From Armatimonadota bacterium (GTDB lineage Bacteria > Armatimonadota > Hebobacteria > CAIYQO01), in the NCBI GenBank assembly GCA_029553475.1, contig JAKPKV010000042.1, positions 1 through 64,000 of the forward strand: DNA of 64,000 bases, given 5' to 3'. The notes beneath the pieces are model-generated. The model did not search any database and was not told where the DNA came from. It saw nothing but the letters and a program-made list of their open reading frames with translations. Each line of letters begins with the position of its first letter. Position 1 is the first letter of the stretch. The translations under genes and the position numbers were made by a program. Below, one piece after another: positions 1 to 9,978 of the stretch.

Positions 1-1
1 C

Positions 2-247
2 GAGATTGACCCCGCCGCGCTGGACGCGCTCATCGCCCCCTCGCCCCACTACGCCGGCCTGCCGGAGATGTTTTCCATTGCCGCGCAGCTCGGCCTCGAC
101 TTCCCCAAAGAGATCCGCATCCTCGCCATCGAAGCGGAAAACCTGAGCGAAATCGGCGGCCCGGTGAGCGCGGCGGTGCGGGCGGCGCTGCCGGAAGCGG
201 CGGCGCGGGTGCGGGCGATCGTGCGGGCATGGGCGGGTCAGGACTGA
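2..247 (+). CDS. Hydrogenase maturation protease (HyaD/HycI-like), C-terminal part, truncated by window start
   Basis: Open frame from base 2 to TGA 245-247 (...SPHYAGLPEMFSIAAQLGLDFPKEIRILAIEAENLSEIGGPVSAAVRAALP...); fits the C-terminus of [NiFe]-hydrogenase maturation endopeptidases; next to hypF/C/D. Confidence 0.7.
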   Translation, partial: EIDPAALDALIAPSPHYAGLPEMFSIAAQLGLDFPKEIRILAIEAENLSEIGGPVSAAVRAALPEAAARVRAIVRAWAGQD

Positions 248-645
248 GCGGCCTGCGAGTCTTCGATGAGTCGCTCGATGACGGCGATGAAGGCGGGTGC
301 CTCGTTGAACAGACGGTTGGCTTCTTCAGCGTCAAGGCGGAACTGAAGCTCATAGTCACTGCGTTCCCGAAAGCGGAAAAGCTGGGAATAGAGCGTATTC
401 ATCTCAACGGGCACTATGCCCGTTTGAACAAAGTGCTGGGCAAATTGACTGCGCGTGCCAGCATGGGTAGTCGCGCGGAGATTGTTGAGCATCAGCAACG
501 CGCTGACGGCATAAAAGCACGCGTAGTACAGGCGGCTGGCAACTGTGTTGTAGAATCCTGACTGGTACAGCAGAAGTGCTTCCTGGAGCGCTTCACGCGC
601 GCGTTCCAGGCGATACTGAACCACGGCACGAATCTCGTCGGTCAT
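238..645 (-). CDS. HEPN domain protein (UPF0332-like), partner of the adjacent nucleotidyltransferase
   Basis: RLYYACFYAVSALLMLNN...ATTHAGTRSQFAQHFVQTG pattern typical of UPF0332/HEPN; 4-nt overlap with the upstream MNT gene. Confidence 0.8.
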   Translation of the reverse strand: MTDEIRAVVQYRLERAREALQEALLLYQSGFYNTVASRLYYACFYAVSALLMLNNLRATTHAGTRSQFAQHFVQTGIVPVEMNTLYSQLFRFRERSDYELQFRLDAEEANRLFNEAPAFIAVIERLIEDSQAAQS

Positions 646-989
646 ATGCGGATTCCTTCTCGCTCGATCTCCTCATGGTAGGGCACTACGGTCCAGCGGG
701 GCGCAGCCCATTCATGACGGTTATGCACGGTGATACCGATTATTTCCGCCGTATCGAGTTCGACGGCATCTATGCCGAGCCACACGCGTTTCTCCAGGTC
801 AAGACTTTCCGGCGCATCGGTCAGCACCAGCACATCCCAGTCCGACTCGGCGTGGGCGGTGCCGCGCGCGCGCGAGCCGTAGAGAATCACCTCGGCATCG
901 GGGATGATCTCCAGTACGGCCTCTTTGATGCGCCGCAGCACCATGCGGTCATGCGGCGTAAAATGTGTTGCGCGCGACAGCGGAACCAT
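642..989 (-). CDS. MNT-type nucleotidyltransferase domain protein
   Basis: GSRARGTAHAESDWDVLVL (GSxxRG...DxD Pol-beta NTase motif); start reassigned to ATG at 989 because it has RBS GGAGAG upstream. Confidence 0.8.
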   Translation of the reverse strand: MVPLSRATHFTPHDRMVLRRIKEAVLEIIPDAEVILYGSRARGTAHAESDWDVLVLTDAPESLDLEKRVWLGIDAVELDTAEIIGITVHNRHEWAAPRWTVVPYHEEIEREGIRI

Positions 990-1102
990 CGTTGCTCTCC
1001 TGCATAGATGATAGCACCATTTTTCCCGGAAACCAATTCGCCGGATTGATCGGGATGCGTTGAACATGCGGCATCCCGACGGTATACTGACGATAACATC
1101 TT

Positions 1103-3370
1103 ATGGAACACCTTTCCACATCGAGATCCCTCCGTCTCCGCGCTGTCATCCACGGCGCGGTGCAGGGGGTCGGGTTTCGGCCCTTCGTCTATCGGCTGGC
1201 GGATGAGCTGTCCCTCGCCGGGTGGGTGAGCAACACCGCGCAGGGGGTGGTGCTGGAGGTGGAGGGGGCGCGGGAGGCGCTGGCGGCGTTCCGGGCGCGG
1301 CTGGAGGCGGAGGCGCCGCCGCACGCGGTGGTGCAGCACCTGGAGGCGAGCTGGCTGGACGCCGCCGGGTACGTGGGGTTCGAAATTCGCCACAGCGACG
1401 CCGCGGGGGCGAAGACGGCGCTGGTGCTGCCCGACCTGGCGACCTGTGCGGCGTGCCGGCGCGAGCTTTTCGACCCCGCCGACCGCCGCTATCGCTACCC
1501 GTTCATCAACTGTACACATTGCGGGCCGCGCTACTCCATCATCCGGGCGCTGCCCTACGACCGGCCCAACACCACCATGCGCGGCTTCCCGATGTGCCCC
1601 GCCTGCCGTGCCGAGTATGACGACCCCCGCGACCGCCGTTTCCACGCCCAGCCCAATGCCTGCCCCGCGTGCGGGCCGCGCGTGGAATGGTGGGATGCCT
1701 CCGGCGCCGTCCTGGCGGCGCGCGATGACGCCGCGCGGGCGGCGGCCGCGGCGATCCGCGACGGCCTGATCGTCGCGGTGAAGGGCGTGGGCGGGTTTCA
1801 CCTGCTGGCGGACGCGCGGGATGACGACGCCGTGCGCCGGCTGCGCGCCCGCAAGGGGCGGGAGGCGAAGCCGTTCGCGCTGATGGCGCCGTCGCTGGAC
1901 GCCGCGCGCGAATTATGCGAGGTTTCGGCGGACGAGGCGCGGCTGCTGTGCGCGTCGGCGGCGCCGATGGTGTTGCTGCGGTCGAGGCTCGACGGAGTCT
2001 CGCCCTCCAGTATCTCGCCCGCCATTGCGCCGGGGAATCCATATCTGGGGGTGATGCTGCCGTACACGCCGCTGCATCACCTGCTGCTGGCGGAGCTGGG
2101 TTTTGCGGTGGTGGCGACGAGCGGCAACCGCTCCGACGAGCCAATCTGCACCGACGAGCGGGAGGCGCTGATCCGCCTGCATGGCATCGCCGACGCGTTC
2201 CTGGTACACGACCGGCCCATCGCGCGGCACGTGGATGACAGCATCGCCCGCGTCATCCTCGGCCGCGAGCAGGTGCTGCGGCGGGCGCGGGGCTACGCGC
2301 CGCTGCCGGCGCCGCTGCCGGGGGCGACGCGCCCCCTGCTGGCGGTGGGCGCGCACCTGAAGGGGGCGGTGGCCATCGCGGTGGATGGGCAGGCGATGAT
2401 CAGCCAGCACCTGGGCGACCTGGAGACGGAGGAGGCCCATCGCGCCTTCCGCGAGGCGGCCGCCGGCCTGGGGCGGCTCTACGACGCCCGGCCGGAGGCC
2501 GTCATCTGCGACCGCCACCCCGATTACCGCTCCACCCGCTACGCCGACAGCCTGGGGCTGCCGGTGCTGCGCGTGCAGCATCACTATGCCCACGTGCGCG
2601 CCTGCATGGCGGAGCACGGGCTGGACGGCCCGGTGCTGGGCGTCGCCTGGGATGGGGCCGGCTACGGCGACGACGGCACGATCTGGGGCGGCGAATTCCT
2701 GCTCGCCGATGGCGAAGGGTATACCCGCGCCGCCCACCTGCGCCCCTTCCGCCTGCCCGGCGGCGACGCCGCCGCCCGCGAGCCGCGCCGGAGCGCGCTC
2801 GGCGTGCTGTATGCGCTGTTCGGCGATGCGCTGTTCACCATGGACCTGCCGCTCCGCGCCGCCTTTTCCACCGGCGAGTGGCAGGGGATGGCGACGATGC
2901 TGGCGCGGGGAGTGAACGCCCCCCTCACCACCAGCGCCGGCCGCCTCTTCGACGCCGCGGCGGCGCTGGCCGGCCTGCGCCAGTATGCGCGCTTTGAAGG
3001 GCAAGCGGCGATGGAGCTCGAATTTTGTCTGACGGAGGACGCGGCGGCGTATCCCTTCGCGCTGGCGGGGCCGGTGGTGGACTGGGCGCCGACGATACGG
3101 GCGCTGCTGGCGGATGCCGGGGCGCCCGCCGGCGTGGTATCCGCCCGCTTCCATCACGCGCTGGCGGCGATGATCGTCGCCGTGGCGCGGGCGGTGGGGG
3201 TGGCGCGCGTGGCGCTCACCGGCGGCTGTTTTCAGAACCGCTATCTCACCGAGCGGAGCGTGGACGCGTTGCGCGCCGCCGGCTTCCGCCCCTACTGGCA
3301 CCAGCGCGTGCCGCCGAACGACGGGGGGATTGCGCTGGGGCAGTTGGCGGCGGCAGCCATGTTGGAGTGA
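1103..3370 (+). CDS. hypF: Carbamoyltransferase HypF
   Basis: N-terminal acylphosphatase (GAVQGVGFRPFVYRLA), CxxC zinc fingers (CAACRRELFDPADRRYRYPFINCTHCGPRYSI), YrdC-like and Kae1-like domains. Confidence 0.97.
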   Translation: MEHLSTSRSLRLRAVIHGAVQGVGFRPFVYRLADELSLAGWVSNTAQGVVLEVEGAREALAAFRARLEAEAPPHAVVQHLEASWLDAAGYVGFEIRHSDAAGAKTALVLPDLATCAACRRELFDPADRRYRYPFINCTHCGPRYSIIRALPYDRPNTTMRGFPMCPACRAEYDDPRDRRFHAQPNACPACGPRVEWWDASGAVLAARDDAARAAAAAIRDGLIVAVKGVGGFHLLADARDDDAVRRLRARKGREAKPFALMAPSLDAARELCEVSADEARLLCASAAPMVLLRSRLDGVSPSSISPAIAPGNPYLGVMLPYTPLHHLLLAELGFAVVATSGNRSDEPICTDEREALIRLHGIADAFLVHDRPIARHVDDSIARVILGREQVLRRARGYAPLPAPLPGATRPLLAVGAHLKGAVAIAVDGQAMISQHLGDLETEEAHRAFREAAAGLGRLYDARPEAVICDRHPDYRSTRYADSLGLPVLRVQHHYAHVRACMAEHGLDGPVLGVAWDGAGYGDDGTIWGGEFLLADGEGYTRAAHLRPFRLPGGDAAAREPRRSALGVLYALFGDALFTMDLPLRAAFSTGEWQGMATMLARGVNAPLTTSAGRLFDAAAALAGLRQYARFEGQAAMELEFCLTEDAAAYPFALAGPVVDWAPTIRALLADAGAPAGVVSARFHHALAAMIVAVARAVGVARVALTGGCFQNRYLTERSVDALRAAGFRPYWHQRVPPNDGGIALGQLAAAAMLE

Positions 3371-3413
3371 GTGCGGCGATGCTCGCCGCACGCTAAAAAG
3401 GGGGGAGGAGGCG

Positions 3414-3701
3414 ATGTGTCTCGCGGTTCCCGGACAACTCATCAGCGTCAGCGGCGAGGGGATGGCGCGCACTGGGCGCGTCAGCTTCGGCGGCGTCAGC
3501 AAGGAAGTGAGCCTGGCGCTGGTGCCGGAGGCGGTGGAAGGCGACTACGTCATCGTGCACGTGGGCGCGGCGTTGAGCGTGGTGGATGAGGCGGAAGCGG
3601 AGGAAACGTTCCGCTACCTGCAAGAAATGGGTGAGTTGGATTCCCCTCCCCCCTCCCCCTCCCCCTTTGCGGAGGAAGGGGAAGCGGAGGAGCCGGCGTG
3701 A
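3414..3701 (+). CDS. hypC: Hydrogenase assembly chaperone HypC
   Basis: [13 protein letters not shown]-terminus diagnostic of HypC/HupF; RBS GGGAGGAGG; unusual Pro/Ser/Glu-rich C-terminal extension. Confidence 0.95.
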   Translation: MCLAVPGQLISVSGEGMARTGRVSFGGVSKEVSLALVPEAVEGDYVIVHVGAALSVVDEAEAEETFRYLQEMGELDSPPPSPSPFAEEGEAEEPA

Positions 3702-4780
3702 AATACGTGGACGAATATCGCGACGCCGATGCCGCCCGCCGCTACGCCGACGCGCTGGCCGGGTTGGTCACCCGCCCGTGGACGATCATGGAAATCTGCG
3801 GGGGGCAGACGCACGCCATCGTCAAGTTCGGCGTGGACGCGCTGCTGCCGCCGGCGATCACCCTGGTGCACGGCCCCGGCTGCCCGGTATGCGTGACGCC
3901 GGTAGAGCTCATTGACAAAGCGGTGGAAATCGCCGGCCGGCCGGAGGTGATCTTCTGCTCCTACGGCGACATGCTGCGCGTGCCGGGCACGGACAAGGAC
4001 CTTTTCACTGTGAAGGCCGGCGGCGGCGACGTGCGCATCGTCTACGCGCCGCTGGACGCCCTCGCCCTCGCGCGGCGCCACCCCGATCGGCAGGTCGTCT
4101 TCTTCGCCGTCGGCTTTGAGACCACCGCGCCCGCCCACGCGCTGGCGGTGGCGCGGGCGCGGGCGCTGGGGGTGGAGAACTTTTCGCTGCTCGTGTCGCA
4201 CGTGCTGGTGCCGCCGGCGATGGCGGCGTTGCTCTCCGCGCCGGGCCAGCGCGTGGACGGCTTTTTGGCCGCCGGCCACGTCTGCACGGTGATGGGCACG
4301 GGGGAATACGCGCCGCTGGCCGAGCGTTTCCGCGTGCCCATCGTCATCACCGGCTTCGAGCCGCTGGACCTGCTGCAGGGCATCACCATGACGGTGCGCC
4401 AGCTCGAGGAGGGCCGCGCCGCGGTGGAGAACCAGTACGCCCGCGCGGTGCGCCCCGCGGGCAACCCGGCGGCGCGCCGCCTCATCGCCGAGGTGTTCCG
4501 GGTGGTGCCGCGCAAATGGCGGGGCATCGGGGAGATTCCGGAGAGCGGACTGGGCCTGCGCGCGGAATTTGCGCGGTTCGACGCCGAGCGGCGCTTCGGC
4601 GCGGCCGCCTACACCGCCGAGGAGTCTAGCGAGTGCATCAGTGGCCGCATTCTGCGCGGCGCGGGCAAGCCGCCCGACTGCCCGGCCTTTGGCGCGCGCT
4701 GCACCCCGGAACACCCGCTGGGCGCGACGATGGTCTCCGCGGAAGGGGCGTGCGCGGCCTATTATCGGTATCGCAGGTAA
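3698..4780 (+). CDS. hypD: Hydrogenase formation protein HypD
   Basis: [42 protein letters not shown] overlap with hypC. Confidence 0.97.
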   Translation: MKYVDEYRDADAARRYADALAGLVTRPWTIMEICGGQTHAIVKFGVDALLPPAITLVHGPGCPVCVTPVELIDKAVEIAGRPEVIFCSYGDMLRVPGTDKDLFTVKAGGGDVRIVYAPLDALALARRHPDRQVVFFAVGFETTAPAHALAVARARALGVENFSLLVSHVLVPPAMAALLSAPGQRVDGFLAAGHVCTVMGTGEYAPLAERFRVPIVITGFEPLDLLQGITMTVRQLEEGRAAVENQYARAVRPAGNPAARRLIAEVFRVVPRKWRGIGEIPESGLGLRAEFARFDAERRFGAAAYTAEESSECISGRILRGAGKPPDCPAFGARCTPEHPLGATMVSAEGACAAYYRYRR

Positions 4781-4859
4781 TATCGTACGGGTGATCGCAT
4801 CCGGTTCGTGTTCATCGCGCCCGGATCACTGCCGAGAAATCTGGTAGAAGGAGACGCCC

Positions 4860-6794
4860 ATGTGCTACCAGCCCATCGCCGCGCTGTCGCTGGACGCGCG
4901 CCCAACCGGAGCCGTGATGATGCCGCTGGAGGCGGCGACGTGGGCCGGTTTCGACGGCTGGGAGAACCCGTTGGCGCCGCGCGGGGTGTTCAACCTGGAC
5001 TCAGGCTGGACGGTGGAGGAGGAGGACGGCCGGCGCGTGCTGGCGTGGCACTGGCCGGCGACGGGATGGACGGGCTGGGAGCGCGCGGTGATGACCGGCA
5101 CGGCCGACTGGCGCGACTACCGGGTGACCGCCGTGGTGCGCCCGATTGACCCCGCGGCCCGCCCCACCGAGGACAACCTGGCCGGCGGCACGGCGCTGGT
5201 GGGCATCGCCGCCCGCATGGAGACCGCGCGCCGCTACTACCACTTCGCGGTGGAGGGCCGGCGGCGGCTGGTGCTCTACCGTCGGCACGATGACGAGTGG
5301 TTCCCGCTGGCCGCGCACGCGGTGGCGCTGCCCGATGGCGATCTCACGCTGGAGATGACGCTGGACGGCGACGGCATCCGCTGTCGCTGCGCCGAGACGG
5401 GCACCGACCTCTTCGTCACCGACAGCACTTTCCAGGCGGGCATGGCGGGCGTGCGGGCCATCGGCGCCTGCCGGGTGGCGGCGCTGTCGGTGGCCATGCG
5501 CCCGGCGGACGAACGGCGGCACGACCACCGCCGCCGTCAGCGGGAGGCGGCGGCAGCGGCGCTGGGCCGGGATATCCCCGACGCCGTGCTCGCGCATACC
5601 TTCGACCTCGACGCGCTGGGCGGCCTGCCGCGCTGCGCCGACTTTGCCCGCGCGGGCCGTTTTGACCTGCTGGTGACGGGCGCGAGCACGCGGGCGCTCA
5701 CCGTCGAAGGCGAGGAGCTCTGGGCGCTGGACGAGCCGATCTTCGGCGCGGTCTTCTCGGCGGGACACGTGGACGGCGGGCGGCTCATCTACGCGCTGGC
5801 GGGCCGGCGCGGCGGGCGCGAACGGCTGACGAACTGGGGCGCGCCGCTGGACTGCGCGGTGCAGGACGCGCTGCTGGTCATCCGCGGCGCGGATGGCGCG
5901 GTCCTCGCCCGCACCAAGCTGCCGGAGTTCGCGCCGCCGGTGAACCGCGCGGCACTCTCCCCGCGCAGTATCAACCTCACTGGCGAGGGCACCGACATCA
6001 TCGTCCGCGAGTGGCGCGACGACCTGGGTGACGGCGGGGTGCACCTGTGGGCCTACACCCGCGACCTGGCGCCCCTCTGGTCGCATCGCGTGCGGCTCCC
6101 CTACGGACATAACGCGGCGGTGCAGGCCTTCGACGTGGACGGCGACGGCCGCGAGGCGGTGCTGGCCGGCGGCACGCTGCTCTCGGCGGAGGGGACAGTG
6201 CTGTGGGAGCACGACCGGGGCGCGGAGATGCTGGCGCTGGGCGCCGGCGGGCATTATGACACGGTGGCCATCGGCAACTTCGCCGGCGACCCCGACCTCG
6301 ATCCCGTCGCCTTCCTCATCGGCAGCGCCCGCGGCGTCTACGTGGTGGACGGCCGCACCGGCCGCACCCGCGCCGTCCACCGCATCGGCCACGCCCAGGG
6401 CCATCACGTCGCCCGCCTGCGCGACGACCTGCCCGGCCAGCAGGTGCTGGTGTACACCCGCTGGGGCAACCCCGGCATCCAGACCCTCTTCGCCGGCGAC
6501 GGCAGCCGCCTCTGGGCTATTCAGCCCGACTTCGCCGGCCAGGGCTCCCGGCCCGTCCGGTGGGGCGACCGCACTCTCGTCTGGATGAATACCTCCGCCG
6601 CCGCGCAGGGCCTGTACGACGGCCACGGGCGCAAAGTGAAAGACCTCCCCGCCCTCCGCGCCCTGCTGGCCGGCGTCCTCCGCAAAGATTTTCACGCCTT
6701 CCCCGCCCGCCTGGGCGCGGACGCGCGGGAGATGCTCTGCGTGGCGGTGGGGGGGACGCTGTCTGCGTTCGCGCCGGCAGAGGCGGTTGGGTAG
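4860..6794 (+). CDS. Hypothetical protein, beta-propeller/FG-GAP-like (rhamnogalacturonan-lyase-like repeats), no obvious signal peptide
   Basis: 644 aa ORF, RBS GAAGGAG; FDVDGDGREAVLAGG-type calcium/FG-GAP-like motif. Confidence 0.65.
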   Translation: MCYQPIAALSLDARPTGAVMMPLEAATWAGFDGWENPLAPRGVFNLDSGWTVEEEDGRRVLAWHWPATGWTGWERAVMTGTADWRDYRVTAVVRPIDPAARPTEDNLAGGTALVGIAARMETARRYYHFAVEGRRRLVLYRRHDDEWFPLAAHAVALPDGDLTLEMTLDGDGIRCRCAETGTDLFVTDSTFQAGMAGVRAIGACRVAALSVAMRPADERRHDHRRRQREAAAAALGRDIPDAVLAHTFDLDALGGLPRCADFARAGRFDLLVTGASTRALTVEGEELWALDEPIFGAVFSAGHVDGGRLIYALAGRRGGRERLTNWGAPLDCAVQDALLVIRGADGAVLARTKLPEFAPPVNRAALSPRSINLTGEGTDIIVREWRDDLGDGGVHLWAYTRDLAPLWSHRVRLPYGHNAAVQAFDVDGDGREAVLAGGTLLSAEGTVLWEHDRGAEMLALGAGGHYDTVAIGNFAGDPDLDPVAFLIGSARGVYVVDGRTGRTRAVHRIGHAQGHHVARLRDDLPGQQVLVYTRWGNPGIQTLFAGDGSRLWAIQPDFAGQGSRPVRWGDRTLVWMNTSAAAQGLYDGHGRKVKDLPALRALLAGVLRKDFHAFPARLGADAREMLCVAVGGTLSAFAPAEAVG

Positions 6795-6805
6795 CAGGCT
6801 GTGGC

Positions 6806-7001
6806 ATTGTGCCCTGCAGGGCGGTGCGCTTCCTGCGAATCCGTTTCCCAGGGCGCTGCCCTGGGCTATAGAATAAGCAAAGAAAGGGATGGGATACGCT
6901 GTAAGGTGATCTCATTCCCTATTCTTCAAATCCCATAGCCCAGGGCAGCGCCCTGGAGAACGGGATTCACGCAACCGTCCACGCCCTGTACAGGGCACAA
7001 T
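6806..7001. repeat. Nested imperfect inverted repeat (REP/BIME-like)
   Basis: Outer arms ATTGTGCCCTG.../...CAGGGCACAAT; inner arms CCCAGGGCGCTGCCCTGGGCTAT / ATAGCCCAGGGCAGCGCCCTGG. Confidence 0.8.
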
Positions 7002-7151
7002 TCCTGAACTCGCCTACCCCTGTCGGCACCTCATGCCTCGTCTCCGCCAGCGGGTGGGGGGATGCCGGGGGCGGCGGATGGCGTCACCGTGCTCTTGCGA
7101 ACGGATTGAAGCCGTGCTACCATACCAATACTACGCACAGGGAGGTTTCCG

Positions 7152-8426
7152 ATGCGCATACTGCCGCTCGCGCTGTTCCTGCTTTCGCTGCCGTCTTGCG
7201 CCCAGTGGCTCGGGCCGATGACCACGGGGCCGACGGCTGGGCCGGTGGCCTGCACATTCCTGCGCGCGGATGGCGCGCCGGCGGCGGGGGCGAAGGTCGC
7301 TCTGCGCATCTTCGGGGAGTCGCAGTCCGGCGGGCCGATGTTCCCCGGCGGGCTGGCGAAGCTGCACTCGGAGACGGCCTATACCGCCGACGCCGCCGGC
7401 AAGGTGACGGTGACACTGCCGTCGTTGCCGAAGCGGGGCATGAACGGCCCGCAGGAATGCCTGCTGATCGAGGCGCCGGGGTGCGCGGTGACCATGATCC
7501 CGCTCTCGTCCCTGCCGGGCCTCGCGGCGAATCCCATCAAGCTCTTGCCGGGAAAAACCTTCGCCGTGCGCCTCACCGACCCGCAGGGACAGCCGCTGCC
7601 CGGCGCGCAGGTGGCGCTCTGTCGCGACGTGATGACGAACTACCCGCTGAACATGGCGTCGCTGGGCGTTGCCACGCCGTCGCTGGTGGCCACCGCCGAC
7701 GCGCAGGGCGTCGCCCGGCTGCCGCTGGTGGCCACGCGCGTGGATGTCGTGCCGACGATGCAGACCCACGCGGTGGCGGTGGGGAAGCGCGGCGCGGAAT
7801 ATTTCTGCGTCTCCGGCTCCGTCACCGTCTCGCAGCAGGCCGCCGATACCGGCGCCGTGCAGGAGCTGACGCTGCAGCCGGCGCGCACCGTCGGCGGGCG
7901 CGTCAGCGCGGCGGGGAGAGCGGTGGCCGGCGCCATCGTCACCTTGAGCGGCGACACCCCGATGCCGGCGGCGGTCTCCGATGCGCAGGGCCGCTACCTG
8001 CTCATTTGCCCGGCGACCACCACCGCCCAGCTCACCGTGCTGCACCCTGATTTCACCGAAGCGCTGACGCCCATCCGCGGCGCGACGACCGATGTCGTCC
8101 TCACCCCGCTGCTGACCGTCACCGGCCGCGTGGTGGATGCCGCCACCGGCCAGACGCCGGCCGGCCCGTTGACGGTGGTGCTCAGCTACGGCCGCAACCC
8201 GGATGGCACCGGGCGCGACACCGCCACCCTCTTCGTCCCCGTCGCCGCCGACGGCACCTTCACGGTGCGCCCACCCGCCGCCCTCTGCACCCTCTTCGTT
8301 CGCGCCGCCGGCTACAACGGCGCCCCTCACGCCATCACCAAACAATTCGCCAACGGCGAACAGGTGGTGCTGAAAGTGGATAAAGCGCCGGGCGCGGGGG
8401 GGCGGGCGGGTGGCGGAGGGCGGTAA
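7152..8426 (+). CDS. Lipoprotein with carboxypeptidase-regulatory/Ig-like repeats
   Basis: MRILPLALFLLSLPSC lipobox; repeated G(R)V..AGxAVAGAIVTLSG and ..SDAQGRYLL units. Confidence 0.65.
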   Translation: MRILPLALFLLSLPSCAQWLGPMTTGPTAGPVACTFLRADGAPAAGAKVALRIFGESQSGGPMFPGGLAKLHSETAYTADAAGKVTVTLPSLPKRGMNGPQECLLIEAPGCAVTMIPLSSLPGLAANPIKLLPGKTFAVRLTDPQGQPLPGAQVALCRDVMTNYPLNMASLGVATPSLVATADAQGVARLPLVATRVDVVPTMQTHAVAVGKRGAEYFCVSGSVTVSQQAADTGAVQELTLQPARTVGGRVSAAGRAVAGAIVTLSGDTPMPAAVSDAQGRYLLICPATTTAQLTVLHPDFTEALTPIRGATTDVVLTPLLTVTGRVVDAATGQTPAGPLTVVLSYGRNPDGTGRDTATLFVPVAADGTFTVRPPAALCTLFVRAAGYNGAPHAITKQFANGEQVVLKVDKAPGAGGRAGGGGR

Positions 8427-8439
8427 ACCGGGCGATCAC

Positions 8440-9978
8440 TCAGCGGAAATCCAGCGCGCCTTGTTTCTGTTGAAGGTACTGGTGAAGTCCACTCTCAACA
8501 ACCAATGCGTCAGGCAAAGGCAAGCGTTCTAAGGCGCGCGGTTCGACTTTGATGGCATCGCCGCCATAGCTTTTCCCCACGAGACGCAGGTTTGCGACAG
8601 TCTCCGGGTGCGATATCACGCGCCAGAGTCGTTCGATGAAGGCCGAATCCGTCAGATGCGGATAAATACACATCAAACAGGTCAGCGGAACAACCCCTGC
8701 CTGGTTCCGAATGAAACGGCTGCTGCGCCTCCCCAGATAGGCAAACAGAAATGGCGGAACCTGCCGGTGTTCCATGCGGTACCAGGGCTTGCGCGTTTGT
8801 ATCAACACTTTCTCGGGAATGCCCCGGCGCTCCCCTTCACGAAGGTATTGCTGAACGCTCATGGGAAGCGCATCAAATGCTGTCCCATTCAAGGAGAGCA
8901 GGTACGTTGGCCGGCCATTTTCATCCAGACGGTCCATATCGTCCAGCGTGAGGTGATCGCCGGAGACGTCTCTGGTACGTCCAACCGCGCGCACGAACAG
9001 TCCCGCGGGTATTCCCAGTTTGTCTCGTTGGGCGGAGGTGAGGAAAAAGAAATCGTTATCCCCCGTCACAATCCCTCGCATCACGGAGGCAAAATCCCCC
9101 AGCGTAAACCGTGAGACGGCTTCCGCCTGGGGGGGGCGTGATAATCCGGTGGAGAGGGCCTCCGTCACGGTCCGGCGATGCACCGTAACGGCTTCGCCGG
9201 GAGGCACCTGCTGTTCCAGGACTGCGAGCAACGGTGCGGTCTCGCGAGTGTGACACACCACCCAATCGAATTCCGGTACGGGCGGCTCGTTCGCGAGCAG
9301 AAAGATGAGGGCATTGGTGTCGACATCGGGGAACGGCGCCGCGCCTGTACTGAAGGTGATCACCCCGTCAAGCCGGAATTTTTCACAAATCCAGCCCCAC
9401 AACTGGCGTGCGAAGACGCCTTCGCAAATATCCGCGGACACGATGTACGCGAGGCGGCCATGTGGTGATAATGACTGCAATGCGCGGATGAGAAAATAGA
9501 CGTGGAGACCGGCGCGACCATCAATATGGCGTCCGGTGGCGGCTTGTGCGTAATGCCGAAGCAACTGCTTTTGCTCCGTTGTCAACCGGTGATGGCGGAT
9601 GTACGGGGGATTCGCCACGATGGCGGGAAATTGTTCGCGCGGAGGCTCTAGCACGAAATCTTTCAGCTCAACGTGCTGGAGATCCGCGTCGGATAAACCG
9701 GATTCCCGTGCGTGAATCAATATCTCCGGGTCAATATCTCGTCCATGCATCGTCAGGGTAAAACCGCCGCACTCCGCATACCGTTTGGCCGCGCGAAAAA
9801 AGGCTCCCTCGCCAAGCGCGGGGTCAAGCAGGAGGGCGGGATGGCGGTGCAACACATACGCCACCATGAAATCCGCAACCCAATCTGGGGTCCAGAACTG
9901 GCCCTTGCTCCGCCGCGTTTCGCGTGCGAGGCCCGAGCGTGGTAGGGCCGAAACCCGTGCTGATGGATGGTTAACCAT
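8440..9978 (-). CDS. Type II DNA N6-adenine methyltransferase
   Basis: DPALGEGAFF (motif I) and NPPYIRHHR (motif IV); start reassigned to ATG at 9978 (MVNHPSARV), overlapping the REase stop. Confidence 0.88.
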   Translation of the reverse strand: MVNHPSARVSALPRSGLARETRRSKGQFWTPDWVADFMVAYVLHRHPALLLDPALGEGAFFRAAKRYAECGGFTLTMHGRDIDPEILIHARESGLSDADLQHVELKDFVLEPPREQFPAIVANPPYIRHHRLTTEQKQLLRHYAQAATGRHIDGRAGLHVYFLIRALQSLSPHGRLAYIVSADICEGVFARQLWGWICEKFRLDGVITFSTGAAPFPDVDTNALIFLLANEPPVPEFDWVVCHTRETAPLLAVLEQQVPPGEAVTVHRRTVTEALSTGLSRPPQAEAVSRFTLGDFASVMRGIVTGDNDFFFLTSAQRDKLGIPAGLFVRAVGRTRDVSGDHLTLDDMDRLDENGRPTYLLSLNGTAFDALPMSVQQYLREGERRGIPEKVLIQTRKPWYRMEHRQVPPFLFAYLGRRSSRFIRNQAGVVPLTCLMCIYPHLTDSAFIERLWRVISHPETVANLRLVGKSYGGDAIKVEPRALERLPLPDALVVESGLHQYLQQKQGALDFR

